Positions 32,290 to 44,000 of a stretch of DNA of 64,000 bases are shown here, piece after piece. The translations under genes were made by a program, and so were the position numbers. The notes under the pieces are model-generated. The model saw nothing but the letters and a program-made list of their open reading frames with translations, searched no databases and was not told the DNA's origin. This DNA is from Viridothelium virens (Eukaryota > Ascomycota > Dothideomycetes > Trypetheliales > Trypetheliaceae): the NCBI GenBank assembly GCA_010094025.1, contig ML991822.1, forward strand, positions 161,984-225,983, written 5' to 3'. Position 1 is the first letter of the stretch; each line of letters opens with the position of its first letter.

Positions 32290-34047
32290 ATGCCCCGAAA
32301 CCCTTCAAATCAGTCTCCTCGGCCAGCTCAAGTTGAAGACTTTGATACCGACAAAGGCAAAGTCGTTCCAGGCACAGCCAAGTCTGCGAATGCTGCCCCG
32401 CGACGGGCACCACAAGCTCCACCTGTGACCAAGGCTACCAAGGTCACCAGAACCGGCGGTCCGGACACCGCCTCCGAATCGGGCTCCTCGAGTCGAACCG
32501 CCGCCACAATGAATTCCTCCGATTCCGCCAGAGAATTGAGAGGCGAGCCAGCCAAAAAAGAGACCAAGCAAAAGAAGAAAGTCGTCGTACAAGAGCAGCC
32601 GCAACCTGAGCCTACCGAAACACGCCGAACTCGCAGAGATAGCGCCAGACAGCAACCAAGCCCCACCAAAGCTCCGGCCAGAACTGCTTCACAACGCAGG
32701 AAGAGTCGGCATGTGCAATGTACAGGGTGCGACGATCCGAATTGTCCTGATGCCATCAAGCCTGATGACATCAAGCCATCAAGCCGCCGCAGCGCACTTG
32801 ACACCGGTGTGGACATCGATTATCCGCCTTTCAATGTGCAACCAACACCACAAGCTCGAGCAAGATCTTCTTCGAGACCACGGACCCAGAGCGTTTACGA
32901 ACCATATTATTCATCTCGCTCAGGACCGGGTCCACGGGGTCCACCACCCTCGAACTCAGCGTACATCAATTACCGACAATCGTACTATCCAGGTAGCACA
33001 GCCCAAAGTGCATCCTACCTTCCATCTGCCACGTCTACCGTCCGATCCTCTGCAGTTCACACTCGGCCTCCGTTGCAAACAAGCAACACTGACCCGACTT
33101 ACTCCGCGCGAAGGCCAAGCTCCGGGATCTTCGAGCCGCAGCCGCCTGTGATAAGCTACGGTCCCTCTGGTCCATCCGCCCGCTACGCCGACCCATATGC
33201 ATCACAGAATCCCCGCGACTCAGGAATTGTATACTACGATGACAATGCCGAAGCTGCAGTCCACAGACTCTCCAGCAGCGGTTTCCCCGCCCGCCGTAGT
33301 AGCCTCCGCCATTCCTACAATCTGCCCGCGCCCACGCCTGCCAACGAGTTCGCTGTCGAAGAAGACTACGTCGACGACGATTACGCAGATGACTATGCCG
33401 AGGACTACCGTCTCTCCCGGCCCACCTCCCTCCAACGCACAACCTCCCAACGCCGCTCCTCCCTTGCGCCTCCTCCGAGCTTCGCGCGCGCTCAACCCTC
33501 ATACCCAGACACACCCGACCAAGAGCGCGCCGCTGCAGCAGAATACTACCAACAGCAGACCAACCGACGAGCAAGACCTCGAGCAGCCGACGCCTATCCC
33601 CACCCCCATGACAACCCTCCACGAGCCGCCGCTCCCCAACCCGTCACCAGCCGCCCCGACCCTCCTCGCCGCCGCACCAGCAGCCGCGCCCCAAGCGAAC
33701 GCAGCGCCCGCACCGGCGTCTCCGGCAGCTCCCGCGTGAGCACGCAAGCAGACGGCAGCATCCGGGTGCGAGTCGACGCGAGCCGGGGCATCGAGTTCTC
33801 GGGCAACATGGAAGGGCGCTCGATCAACGTGACGGGAGCTGATAACGGGATGGCGGACGTCATCATCAGTACTGGGAATGGGCGGGGCGAGACGGTGTAT
33901 GGAGGGAGTCGGGCGAGTGGTGGGAGTACGAGGGGGAGTGGCGGGCAGAGGTCTGAGAGGGGCGGTGCGCCGATGCCGCCGCCGCCGGTGCCGCAGCCGC
34001 AGCAACAACAGGGAGTTGTGGCGGGGATGGGGAGGAGGAGGTATTGA
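32290..34047 (+). CDS. Hypothetical Ser/Arg/Pro-rich, largely disordered protein
   Basis: A single exon encodes 585 residues from an ATG after a pyrimidine-rich leader. No known domain is seen. The composition is dominated by Ser, Arg, Pro and Ala, with a Lys-rich patch near 95-105, a small cysteine motif QCTGCDDPNCPD (about 141-152) and a local duplication (IKPDDIKPS). There is an acidic Tyr-rich stretch EEDYVDDDYADDYAEDY (about 357-373), and the tail is Gly-rich and ends in poly-Gln. Only about 480-535 (GSIRVRVDASRGIEF...MADVIISTGNG) looks foldable, as alternating beta strands. Such proteins are often fungal regulators or scaffolds, but I cannot assign a function. The reading frame is intact, codon use resembles neighbouring genes, and the stop is followed by purine-rich DNA. 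Confidence 0.65.
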   Translation: MPRNPSNQSPRPAQVEDFDTDKGKVVPGTAKSANAAPRRAPQAPPVTKATKVTRTGGPDTASESGSSSRTAATMNSSDSARELRGEPAKKETKQKKKVVVQEQPQPEPTETRRTRRDSARQQPSPTKAPARTASQRRKSRHVQCTGCDDPNCPDAIKPDDIKPSSRRSALDTGVDIDYPPFNVQPTPQARARSSSRPRTQSVYEPYYSSRSGPGPRGPPPSNSAYINYRQSYYPGSTAQSASYLPSATSTVRSSAVHTRPPLQTSNTDPTYSARRPSSGIFEPQPPVISYGPSGPSARYADPYASQNPRDSGIVYYDDNAEAAVHRLSSSGFPARRSSLRHSYNLPAPTPANEFAVEEDYVDDDYADDYAEDYRLSRPTSLQRTTSQRRSSLAPPPSFARAQPSYPDTPDQERAAAAEYYQQQTNRRARPRAADAYPHPHDNPPRAAAPQPVTSRPDPPRRRTSSRAPSERSARTGVSGSSRVSTQADGSIRVRVDASRGIEFSGNMEGRSINVTGADNGMADVIISTGNGRGETVYGGSRASGGSTRGSGGQRSERGGAPMPPPPVPQPQQQQGVVAGMGRRRY

Positions 34048-36597
34048 GATGGGAGGAAACAAAGATGGGAAGAAAGGAAGGGAGGGAGGGAGGGGATGGG
34101 AGGGGCCGGGTGGGCGTTCGTGCGTCTGAAAAAGAAAAAAGCATACTGTTGGTGGCGAGCGCATCATCATCAAAAGCTTTTTTCATTGTCTTTTTTTTCG
34201 TCGTCTACATCTGCGGGTGGGGATGGCAAAAGAAAATTTTGTTCGGAATCTTCTCTTCTTCTCGGATGTCGCATCTTTTTTTTTTCCAGGCGCGTCAACA
34301 CCTTATCTTCGTTTCAGGGCGTCCGCTTTACTCGATACCTGCCTCTCTCTCGAGACGGGCCGGACTTGGGGATTCAGCGGTTTTTCGGTCTTGCTCACTT
34401 CTTTTTCCCCTTCTTCTTCTTCTTCTTCTTCTGCAACGGCGGTTCGAGCAACAGCACTATGGCTACCCCAGTTCGATTGGTTGAGTCTTGTGACTTTTGG
34501 CTTTCGGTTCTCCTTGAGTCGGTCTGATTTGATTTGCACTGCGTTTTGAAGCGATCTGTTTTTTATCCCCATGTGAAAGGGCATGCTTAATGACTGTACG
34601 ACTTATGAAGGGCTTTGGGATGGAGATCCACGAAGAGGTGTCATGTCGGGCCTCACGAGGGCTTGTTAGGAGGCAAGATCCTGGCTGATCCCGCCCGTGC
34701 CGAGTTGAGTCTCAAGATGATGGGATCGATATCTTGGTCGATGAAATGGTGGTTTCCTTTGTTCGAATTTGTTGTACTCCTACATCTGAGCGTTCAGTGA
34801 ACCGGTTTGATCTGAGAGAATGCTTCGAGCCTACTTATTTGGCCTTCAGTTGGGAGGCACTAGGAGATCTGACCAGTTTGAGCCCCTTTTCTTTGTAACT
34901 AGATAGCCTGTTTTCCTTCGATTTGGTGCATTATGGAATATACCCCGGCTTCTTCCCTACTCAGTTCTGAAAATTCATCTGTCGTGGATATGAAAAGTGC
35001 AAAATTTTTACAGGGGGTGACTGTGCTATTAGGCCAATATACCCCCATACAACCGTAGAGCAGTTCATACAGAAATATGGCATGACAGACCGATTCTCCA
35101 AACAATGTTTCTCCAGCTCAACAATCTAAAAGCTATGTCCTCTAAATGCAAACGAAAGGGTCTTTAGAGCTTAGAAAACATGACGCAAGATATGCGTGGT
35201 ACACTCTATGGTGGCGTCTCTGTGCCGAATTATTACAGAAGCACAAGAAGATTCGTCCCCTTATGGACGACATCTTCACCTGCTTGGCACTAGGCGTTGG
35301 GATACACATTGCTTGACTTAGCTCAGATTTCGATATATCTTTTTAAAGTTTCTTTTGCAAGTGCAACAGATACCTGCTCGGCTACTCATGCTGACTCAGA
35401 GAGCAAGGAATTCTTCGGCGTTGCAAGACCTCATCCGCTGATAGCAAGGTCGGTAACGAGATGGCTTGTTCGCATTCCATTTCTTCTCTATGCAAACGCC
35501 TAGGGTTTATATGCTCTCAAGCCAGGTAGATTTTGACGCCGTCACATCATGTCCAGAGTCCCTGCAAAGATCTTAGATCAGGCAGACGACAAGTAAATCA
35601 TCTACAACGTGTTGCCATCCCTTTCTCAACTGTAGTACGAACATGACTGATGCCGACATCGACTTTCGAGTGTCGAGGTCTCGCATTCCCTGCGAAAGCC
35701 ATTATACCCAGAGCGCATAGAGGTATCGCACTTGACTTGGATTCCCATGAGATTGGCACTATTCACTCTACGACAGATTTTTCCGAATCCGAAGATCGTC
35801 GATTGACTGGAACCTCTGAGACGATCTTAGCCTACATCTGTGCAGTCATAATAAACTCAGTCTGTCCGCTGGTTGTTCGAGAATCGTAGGCGTTCTCTAT
35901 CGCCTCAGAAGCGACCTGTCGACTGCCCACCGAGCCATGGGCGGCGCAATTCTCTCCTACTAGACCGTCTCTTTATCAGCAGCCAGAATCGCATCAGTAA
36001 CCATTTCGACGTCAAGAGTTGCTGGTCAGCCTCTTTCATGCGAAGTCAGGAGAGCCCATGGCAAAGAGCTTGCAAATTCTACGTGCGTTCAGGTGCTGTA
36101 CCGTTTGATCTGCGCCACCTCTCGTATCAAGCAAGATACATGCCACTTCATCTTCGACATCTTTGAAGATCAGAACAATTGCCTTCGTAAATTCGGCACT
36201 ACAAGACTATTCAGTCATCGTCGGCTGACCTTCCAATACAGAGCCTACCCTTGCGCTGATCCTGGACAGACACTTTGGTCATGAGGCCTCAAACGTTCGA
36301 TCAAGGACTATGCATGATGTGTATGGGGAGAGAAGTATGCCATCGATGGAAATGTCGAGGCCTACAGTCTCCTCGGGGCTTTGTTGAATTCTGATCTTCA
36401 CGATCGTCATTGCCTATGTGAACATTCATAATCTAGCTGCATGGAGATATTATTATCTCGAGCTTAGTCCAACATATCCGGATGTCCGGATCTGTTTGCA
36501 TTATTAATTTCTCTCGGAACTCTTCCGTCAATTGGTTCTTAAGTGCAGTATTTCTATGCATTTCGTACCTTTGTCCTAAATTCTTACCTCTTTCAAG
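34048..36597. other. Intergenic with simple repeats, no supported gene
   Basis: 2.5 kb. It begins with a purine-rich GGGA/GGAG tract (34049-34110), then T-rich stretches and a (TTC)n microsatellite at 34411-34432. The remainder has only short open frames without domains. The right end is the monooxygenase promoter. Confidence 0.55.
34411..34432 (+). repeat. (TTC)n microsatellite
   Basis: About seven consecutive TTC units in the predicted 3' flank of the 32.3 kb gene, inside a wider polypyrimidine region. Confidence 0.85.
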
Positions 36598-38116
36598 ATG
36601 CAAGTTCTAGATATTGGTATTGTCGGTGCTGGCATTGCTGGTCTTGGGAGCTCCATTGCTCTTCGTCGATCTGGTCATGCGGTGACCATTTTCGAGAAAT
36701 CACAGTTCAAGAATGAGGTTGGAGCTGCAATCACATTTACACCCAACAGCAACCGGGTGCTTCATCACTGGGGCCTTGACTTCCCAGCTCTTGGTGAGAC
36801 ATTAAAACTGCAAGCGCGGTCCCTGAATGCCGAGACACTGGAATGTGAGGAGAGAATGGATTTGACTGGGGCAAAAGAGAAATATGGCGATGTGTTGAAC
36901 GGATTTCATCGTGTCGATATCCACAGGGGCCTCCGAGAGAAGGCAGAGGAACTGGGTGTGAAGATACTCCTGGGAAAGGAAGTCGTCGATCTTGATTGCG
37001 AAGCCGGCACCTTCACAACAAAAGACGGGGAGACTATCACCAAAGACCTTATCATCCTCGCCGACGGGTTCAACGTACGTCTCCCCTTCCCCCTCCTAAT
37101 TCCTCCAAACCTCCCTTCCCCCTACATTCTCTTCCATCCAAAACCTCCCCTAACCCCCCTTCTTCCTATAACCACAGTGTAAATTCCACGCCCACCTCAC
37201 CGGCAACCCCAACCCCATCAGCCGCATCCCCCGCTCCCTCTACCGCACTCTAATCCCCATGTCCCGGATCCACGCGCACCCAACCCTCAGCACCCTCCTT
37301 TTCCCCCCCTCCGAACCCTCCGGCTTCGTCAACACCACCTCCGCCCCCACCGGCCTCCTGCTGGTCACCTATCCCTGCCGCAGCGACTCCATCCTCAACC
37401 TCGCTCTCTTCCACGCGACGCACGCAGACGAGGCGGGCAAATCCGACTGGAACTCGCCGTCGCGGGTCGAAGACGCGGTGGCGGAGTGCGAGCGGGCGGA
37501 GCGGGAGACGAGCGGGAAGTTTCATGGCGTCTGGAAGGAGCTTGTGGGGTGTGCGGACCATATGAAGGTGTATACGCTCGGCTGGAGGGAGCCGCTGGCG
37601 AGGATGGTGAGGGGGAGGTGTGTTGTCGTGGGGGATGCGGCGCATCCGATGATGCCGACGCATGCGCAGGGGGCGGCGATGGCGGTGGAGGATGCGGCGG
37701 CTTTGGGGGTGTTGTTTGCGAGGGGAGGAAAGGAGGAAGAGGTGGTGGTGAATGGGGTGGGGAAGGAGGGGGAGGAGAATGGGGAGGAAAAGAAGGATGG
37801 AAAGAGGGAGGAGAGTGTGGAGGAGATGCTGGAGTTGTATAATTCGTTTCGATTGCCCAGGGCGGTGGTGACGCAGATGATGTCGAATGGGATGTTCTAT
37901 TGGGATTCGGTGAAGGTTATTGAGGGCACTATTAGGCGATACTATGGGGGGAGGCTGCCGGACCAAGAGACTGCATGGTTTAGTGAGGAGATTCAAGATT
38001 TTTTCTATCATTACGACGTCTTCGCAGAAGCGCGGAAGATGTTGAGCTGGAAGCGAAAGGAGGGGTCTTTGCCTCCAAGAGAGATTATCGAGGAGGACAT
38101 GTTCGGACTGAAGTAA
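36598..38116 (+). CDS. FAD-dependent monooxygenase, salicylate hydroxylase-like
   Basis: Two exons, 36598-37074 and 37178-38116, with a 103 nt C/T-rich phase-0 intron, encode 471 residues. The N-terminus has the FAD-binding GAGIAGLGSSIAL fold (about residues 10-22) and an acidic strand end (IFEK). The middle has the LIILADG motif cut by the intron, and residues near 330-350 form GDAAHPMMPTHAQGAAMAVEDAAALG, which binds the FAD ribityl chain. This is group A flavoprotein hydroxylase architecture, using NAD(P)H and O2 to hydroxylate an aromatic ring; salicylate is only the best-known substrate. A Glu/Lys/Gly-rich insert (about 352-385) is unusual. Exon 2 is far more GC-rich than exon 1. No degradation or biosynthetic partners are visible nearby. 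Confidence 0.88.
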
Positions 38117-38390
38117 CGAGCTCAGGGGATGACAAGCGACGAAGTTAAGGAAAAGCTGAAAACAGCTGTTGCATGATTTTGTACATTGTTGGTATCTAAC
38201 TCTACGTACAGTCAATCCTTCAAAGTTCTCGCGGTCTGAACGCCCATTCCTATGCCATGATCTCGCAATTTGGAGGTCTTTGTTCCGAGCCTTTGGCCAT
38301 ATGCATTCAATCTCATCGTATAACCGTCTCAGAGCGCCTTAATCACCACCAAAGCATTTCGTACTCCACCATTAGTCTTCCATCCCTCCC

Positions 38391-39830
38391 TTAGGACCTC
38401 GTCGTCCTAGTCTCCCCCTCACTATCACTCAAACTATCCCTCCTAGTTCCACCCCCTCTTCTATACCCCGGTTTCTTCGCCGGCCGTCCCAGTCCCGGAA
38501 TATGATGCTCATACACCTTCGTCCCCGTCTCACTACTCGCCTCCGTCATCTCATCCAAGTCATCCAGATACCGACTCCGTTGATGCTGGTGCTGGTGCCG
38601 ACTCGAGCGATACCCATCGTACGAGGTCCGCTGGCTCCTCGCCGACACCGGCTGCGACGGCATCGGCGCCGCATGAGGCCGATATGAGTTGTAGTACGAG
38701 TCGCCAGTCTGCCCCGTGCCGCCGCTTCCGCTCGCGCTCGGGCCGGTCCAGACGGTGGAACCGTCATCATCGGTGACTGTGACGCTAGGGGGCGGTGGCG
38801 GTCTCTTGAGAGAAGAAGAGGGTTCCTTCTTCGCGCTCTTGGCCTGTTGCTTGAGCGCCTCCTTGCGATGCTTCTCCTCTGTCTTCTTCATGGTGGCTTC
38901 GACTTTGGCGGCGTTCTTGGCAGCGGCGAGGCGGAGCTTGGCGCGTCGCTTGGCGGCTTCCTTTTCGGCTTTGACGGCTTTGTCCTTTTCTTTCTTGGAT
39001 TTGGCGGATGGTTTGGAGGGCACGAGGGGTGGTGGCTCGGAGAAGTCGGTCATGGCCTCCGAACGGTCGGTGTTACTGTAGTCGAAGTGACTGCCGTCGG
39101 CTTGACGGTTGAGTCCTCCTATACGAGCAGGCTTCTCTGCGCGATAGGCAGCTAGTTCGGGGTCTTTTGTTCGTTTGCTCTTGCCGTGTTTGTGAGAATA
39201 GCCAGCTTCCATCTCGGCCATCTCATCGCCCCATTTGCTGCTCTTGTCGGTGTATCTGTCCCCTTTCTTCTTCGTCTTGCCTCCCATACCTGCTACCACG
39301 CTTCCGCCCCCAAGCTTAGTACTCTTAGTCGCGTTACTCAGCGTCTTTCCATCCGGCCCTTTTCGACGCAATACCGTGGATTTGTAGTCTTCCCAGTCTC
39401 CCCTGCGCCATTGGAACCCTCCATTTCTAGCCCAGAAAAAGAACCAAATCGACGCGAGGACCATAGCAGCGCCCAGTATTGCAAAAAGTGCAAAGTAGCC
39501 CTTGTTATTGAACTTGTAGTAGGGCTGAGTACCGGCACCGGGAGTATAGGTTGGATTAGGGGCAGTTGTAAGTCGCTTCGAGAGTATGTGATTGTCCATT
39601 TCGGAGACAGGTGTAGAGTCGCGACGGACCAGGCCGTGTTCGGGATGGGATGATTGGCCAAGAGAGTCAGAGTAGGGTATATCTGAGACTTTCGAAGGTT
39701 GAGGCTGCATTTTCATGGCCAATTGGGCAATCTCAAAAGGAGAAAGGTTGATGGAAGAGATTTTAACATCGGCAAAAGCATCGTGGATCCGATGAGAGAT
39801 GGTAGCCAGCGTTTGAGGGAGTGGAGCCAT
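38391..39830 (-). CDS. Hypothetical single-pass membrane protein with coiled, basic cytosolic tail
   Basis: A single exon encodes 479 residues from the ATG at 39830; a non-ATG extension to 39857 is possible but not used. One strong membrane segment (about 112-134, YFALFAILGAAMVLASIWFFFWA) is followed by the conserved-looking NGGFQWRRGDWEDYKSTVLRRKGPDGKTLS region. A Lys/Ala/Glu-rich helix (about 270-335, likely coiled coil) and a Ser/His/Arg-rich tail come after it. The layout suggests a short luminal or extracellular N-terminus and a large cytosolic tail. Conserved fungal proteins with this look exist, but I cannot name a function. It converges with the monooxygenase gene, with 274 nt between the stops. 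Confidence 0.75.
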   Translation of the reverse strand: MAPLPQTLATISHRIHDAFADVKISSINLSPFEIAQLAMKMQPQPSKVSDIPYSDSLGQSSHPEHGLVRRDSTPVSEMDNHILSKRLTTAPNPTYTPGAGTQPYYKFNNKGYFALFAILGAAMVLASIWFFFWARNGGFQWRRGDWEDYKSTVLRRKGPDGKTLSNATKSTKLGGGSVVAGMGGKTKKKGDRYTDKSSKWGDEMAEMEAGYSHKHGKSKRTKDPELAAYRAEKPARIGGLNRQADGSHFDYSNTDRSEAMTDFSEPPPLVPSKPSAKSKKEKDKAVKAEKEAAKRRAKLRLAAAKNAAKVEATMKKTEEKHRKEALKQQAKSAKKEPSSSLKRPPPPPSVTVTDDDGSTVWTGPSASGSGGTGQTGDSYYNSYRPHAAPMPSQPVSARSQRTSYDGYRSSRHQHQHQRSRYLDDLDEMTEASSETGTKVYEHHIPGLGRPAKKPGYRRGGGTRRDSLSDSEGETRTTRS

Positions 39831-40547
39831 TTTTGACTGATGAATGATGAAAGGCACCCGACTGAGGAGATGAGATACTGTGTCTCGGAAAGCCCTGGGC
39901 TAATGCCCGGACTTGTCGTTGTGAACGTGCTCCAATGGTTGACTGAGAGATGGGCAGTGCCAAGTGGTGAATGCAAATTTGGGAGGATGACGCAGAGACC
40001 TAGAGATTTCGATTTTGTCAGTGTATAGACAGAACTCGAGGGAATGAAGTTACAGAAGTATAACAGACGGCCGAGGGAAACGATGTGGTGGATAATTGAT
40101 GGGCCTGGGCGTGCTGGCTGGTCAAACGCGGTGGCTGGTGGAGGTGGTTGGAGCCCCACGTCATCCCAAGCAATGTTTACGCACCGTTGTCCGCGCAACA
40201 GCCATCACTCAGCTATTTAGGTAGGAAGGCACCTTATGATAAGGAATCATGAAAATCAACACTTGACTTCTATTGCTCGTTTCCAACTTGATTAATTATC
40301 TGTGCTAGTTCCATGGCTCTGCTCTCCGTGCTGCAGTTCCGTAACTCCACTAAAACCAGACTGAAAAGTTCAGTTCCCACTCCCGGTCCCCAAACGCCAG
40401 CAATGCTATGCAGAAAAGGTAGAGATCTATGAATGCACCGTCCAGACTCCCGAATCTTGCCCCAATATCGCGGTAATGTGGTGAAAGAAGAATACAGTAA
40501 TGTAATGACAGAAACCCAAGGACCTATACTCCGTGCAATACGCAAAA
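39831..40547. other. Intergenic, no gene
   Basis: About 720 bases: the promoter of the 38.4 kb gene and the 3' flank of the 40.5 kb gene. Nothing else recognisable. Confidence 0.5.
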
Positions 40548-41090
40548 TTACAGTCTAGCAAGCACTGCTGCTTGTCCATCAGACATGTTGAGCGAGCCAT
40601 CGTCACTCAACTGCTCATGAAACTGATCCTCAGCCTCCTCCATAACGGTAAATATATCCACACTCGGCTCACGCCAAGAATGACGATGTCCCGACAACGT
40701 ACGAGATGCCCGCGGACGCGGTCGTTTCTGTCGAAGGTCTGGCCGACCGCGCGAGGGCTCGACGATGACGGTCTTGTAGCGTCGCTCCTCCAAAGCATCC
40801 TGATGGTACTGCTCATGCAGCGATTCGTGGTGACGGGCGACGTACTTGACCCATCTGGAGGTGATCTTGCTGCAGATTTTGCTCGCTTTGGAGATATGAT
40901 CGGCCTGGGCATCGAGGATGCCTGCAGAGAAGACAGTCTCGAAGGGGTCGTCTTCTTCATTGATGGGCGTGATGAAGTGTGCGAATGGATCTTCGTCGAT
41001 GTCCGGGAGTGGCTTCTCTTTCTTACTCTCAACGAGATGGAATAAGGGCGGCCACGAGTGGTGACGGTGATGTCGGAAGTGGGAGGACAT
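40548..41090 (-). CDS. Small hypothetical protein
   Basis: A single exon encodes 180 residues, MSSHFRHHRHHSWPPLFHLV to the stop. His-rich at the start, it then has an acidic Asp/Glu-Pro-Phe stretch and a charged helix (DAQADHISKASKICSKITSRWVKYVARHHESLHEQYH). A basic RGRPDLRQKRPRPRASR patch and an acidic C-terminus follow. It has no membrane segment or known domain. The helix and the clean ATG make a real gene more likely than chance, but support is composition only. An upstream intron-containing start cannot be excluded. Confidence 0.5.
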   Translation of the reverse strand: MSSHFRHHRHHSWPPLFHLVESKKEKPLPDIDEDPFAHFITPINEEDDPFETVFSAGILDAQADHISKASKICSKITSRWVKYVARHHESLHEQYHQDALEERRYKTVIVEPSRGRPDLRQKRPRPRASRTLSGHRHSWREPSVDIFTVMEEAEDQFHEQLSDDGSLNMSDGQAAVLARL

Positions 41091-44000
41091 GGTGAGCGAA
41101 GTGTTCCTGGCTTGAATGAACAGGTGCAGGAATTTCGGTAGCGACAGGATTTGGGCGACTCGCTTGCAGGCTCCGGCTCATGGCCGGCTCATGGGTTGTT
41201 ACCAGGCGTGTATTGAAGCAAGCAAAGCGCCAAGGTAGAAAAGATGGTATGCAGAGGAATAACGCAGCTTTTGTATTGATCTCGCAGAGAACATCATGCG
41301 CCCGGTCTTTATACATGACAGAGACAGATGCTTGACGCATCGCAGGTGATGGGTGCAAGGGGCGCAGCAAGCAAACCAGTTCGTGTGATTTTGACTAGTA
41401 AATGATTCATGTTTTGAGACATGCGGATGCCTGGGAGGGAGGCCGCTACCTAGAGTAACGGATAGGCGGACAATAGGAATCGGGCAAAAGAGATCCGAAC
41501 AAGAGGCAGTCTTCGCAAAACCACGTCAATACATCAATACATCAGCAGCGGAGATGACGGAAAGAATGAAAAGATCACCATGCAGGGCACAGAGTGAGCA
41601 AGCCTTTATCCAGTGAGGATCCACGGTCGCACACCGTTGGCGGGTATTCACAGCCGAAGAGTCGACGATTACTCGCGAATGACAGCCATCAAGAGTCTCT
41701 AGGCGCACTCATGAAGAATCTGGTGGGATCTGACGGGATCTGATGGGATCATCAGAGTGCCTGATCATACAGACGCGTGACGGGTGCAGTGCCCTTTCGA
41801 GAGCAGATGGTGGTGGATGGTGGTGGGAGACGAGTCGGCGCACTGGTCAGATGTCCGCGGAAAAGTCATCCGTCAGCCTCAAAGACCCTGCGCCGGCAAG
41901 CTTTCAGGCACTCCGGCACTCCACGCCAGCCATGACCCCGTCATTCTATCCTGGCACTGCGTATTTGCATTGCCGTTATGGGTCTAGATGCTCTGTCCGG
42001 CCCCTATGAAAAGCCCGTGGTTGTAGTAGCCGTTTTGGCCCACTAGGGAGTCCTAGGGGCCGTAGGTTAGGCGTGGTAGGTTGCCGTGTGACAACGCTGG
42101 ACCCTGACCTCGACTCTCTATATTATTATTGTTCAGGTCAGTGCCCTCTTTCAGCAGCAATGCGCCTACAAATTGAGTAAATTTCTCAGCCAGCTCGCCA
42201 CTTCTAACTGCCGAATCCAATTGCGATCAGTACCTGCTGCTTTAGAATATTTCAATTGTCTTACGACGTCTCTTCGGCAAGCTTTGCCAGATCTGACCCT
42301 TCCTGCGGCTAATTCTTTACAGAACACCACCTCTGCATCCATTGCAGATTACGCAGAAGATGAACTAAGAGGCGATACCGGCCCGAGCTCCCCGATGCTA
42401 GAAATGCTTCCGTCTTCGGTGCCAAGACCGGGATTGCCAGACGCGTCTGAATGGTGAGTCGCGGTCATAGATGTTTCGAATCTCCACTCAAGTCACTCCA
42501 ACTGGTGCTTCAGGACAATTTGCTATTCCCGGCAATTGATTGTCAATACATCGTACAGGAGTTGCTGCCCAAGATGAATCCTTGTCCTTCAGGCGTGTGT
42601 GATGCGAGATGAACAGGGCGATCGCCATGCGTTATTTACGCCAGTTCCGGCGCGACCATCGGGAGCAACCTCCTATAAGGCTGCATAATACTTGCTGTAC
42701 ACTGTTCGACTCACAGATGCATTGCCTCGAGATCTGCCTTCGTTCATAAGATATAGTCTCGTTCTCAATGCCATTAGTCGATGCGCACATTGGCTGGTGG
42801 ATCTGTGTGGAAGAATGGCGTCGCCTCAAACCATCATGAGCTGGGTTTTCAGTAACAGTAAATACACAAACAGGATAAGCGATCCAGAATAATACTTCTT
42901 GGTCGAAATCTCGTGTCATCTCCTTGATCCGGGCATTCAGTCAGGAACTAGCAGTTAGTGACATCATGCACCGGACTGAGTGCATGCCCAAGGCTACAGC
43001 TAGAGCTTCTTTCGGTCGATACCCGAGCGGAAGGCTGAGAGGGCATTGACACGGGACTGCTGAAAAAAAAAATAAATCATATCTTAGGGTTGGGCTGCAC
43101 GGTCGAACGGAGATTCCTATTGATCATCCTTGAACTGTCGTGCCCTGTACAATCGTTGCTGTTGCCGGAAAAAGGCGAGCCCTATGTGATTGTCTGGCAT
43201 GTAGGCCGCGTGCACTTCCCTTCGTCTCGTCCTGAGCCCTTCACGCCAGCTAGTCCTCGTTACGACTATCGTTCGGACCACATTGTCAGGAATTGAGCCC
43301 AGGGACAGCCATAAATAGCAATTGAAGAATGAACATGTAGCATGCCGGAGGTTTAGTTACGTAAAATATGCCTGTCGCTTCGTCTCTTTGTGAGAAGCAA
43401 TCGCTAGCGAGAAATGCCCGACGGGGGTTATTGAGCACATGGCTTGCTCGTGAGAGGAATCGTCCTTGTCCTAGGCTGTGTGGCGCTTGGTGACTGCAGT
43501 AGAAGCCGGACTAGTAGCCGCATGCCCAAAATCCTTCGGCAAGATAGACTATAACGCCTTGTTGTTGGGGGCAAACCGGGTACTAGCGGACAAGCTCGGT
43601 GGAGAGAAGCTTAATTCAAACGTCAGTCTCGTCTCACGACTTTCAATTCGAACAGGAGGGGAATTTTACAAGAGAATTCAGGACGAGGAATTTCGATGTA
43701 TGCACTGGCGGTTAAAATGACTAAGTGTGTCGAAGACTAAACTGGCGGGCGGAACGCCCTTTCATCCGCCATGGCTTTTCTTGTGTAACGTCTGTCTACG
43801 GCATGGGCGGAATGGGTGAGCGAGAAATTTTCCTAGTGCTAACAAGAGGAACGTTACCAACGCTGAGCAGTGAGAATAGTCATGACCTCCAATGCGAAAC
43901 AGACGGCAATGCACGACATTGAAGGCGAAAGGAGACGAAAGGCTGAACGATGGCGTGGATTTGATCGCGTGTGGGTCCATTAGGTAGGAGGCGTGCGTCC

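Noticed and set aside
37250-38215. 321-codon minus-strand frame opposite the monooxygenase
   Set aside because: It is antisense to a clear FAD monooxygenase exon. High GC with few stops explains it, and its His/Leu/Arg-rich composition is typical of a shadow frame.
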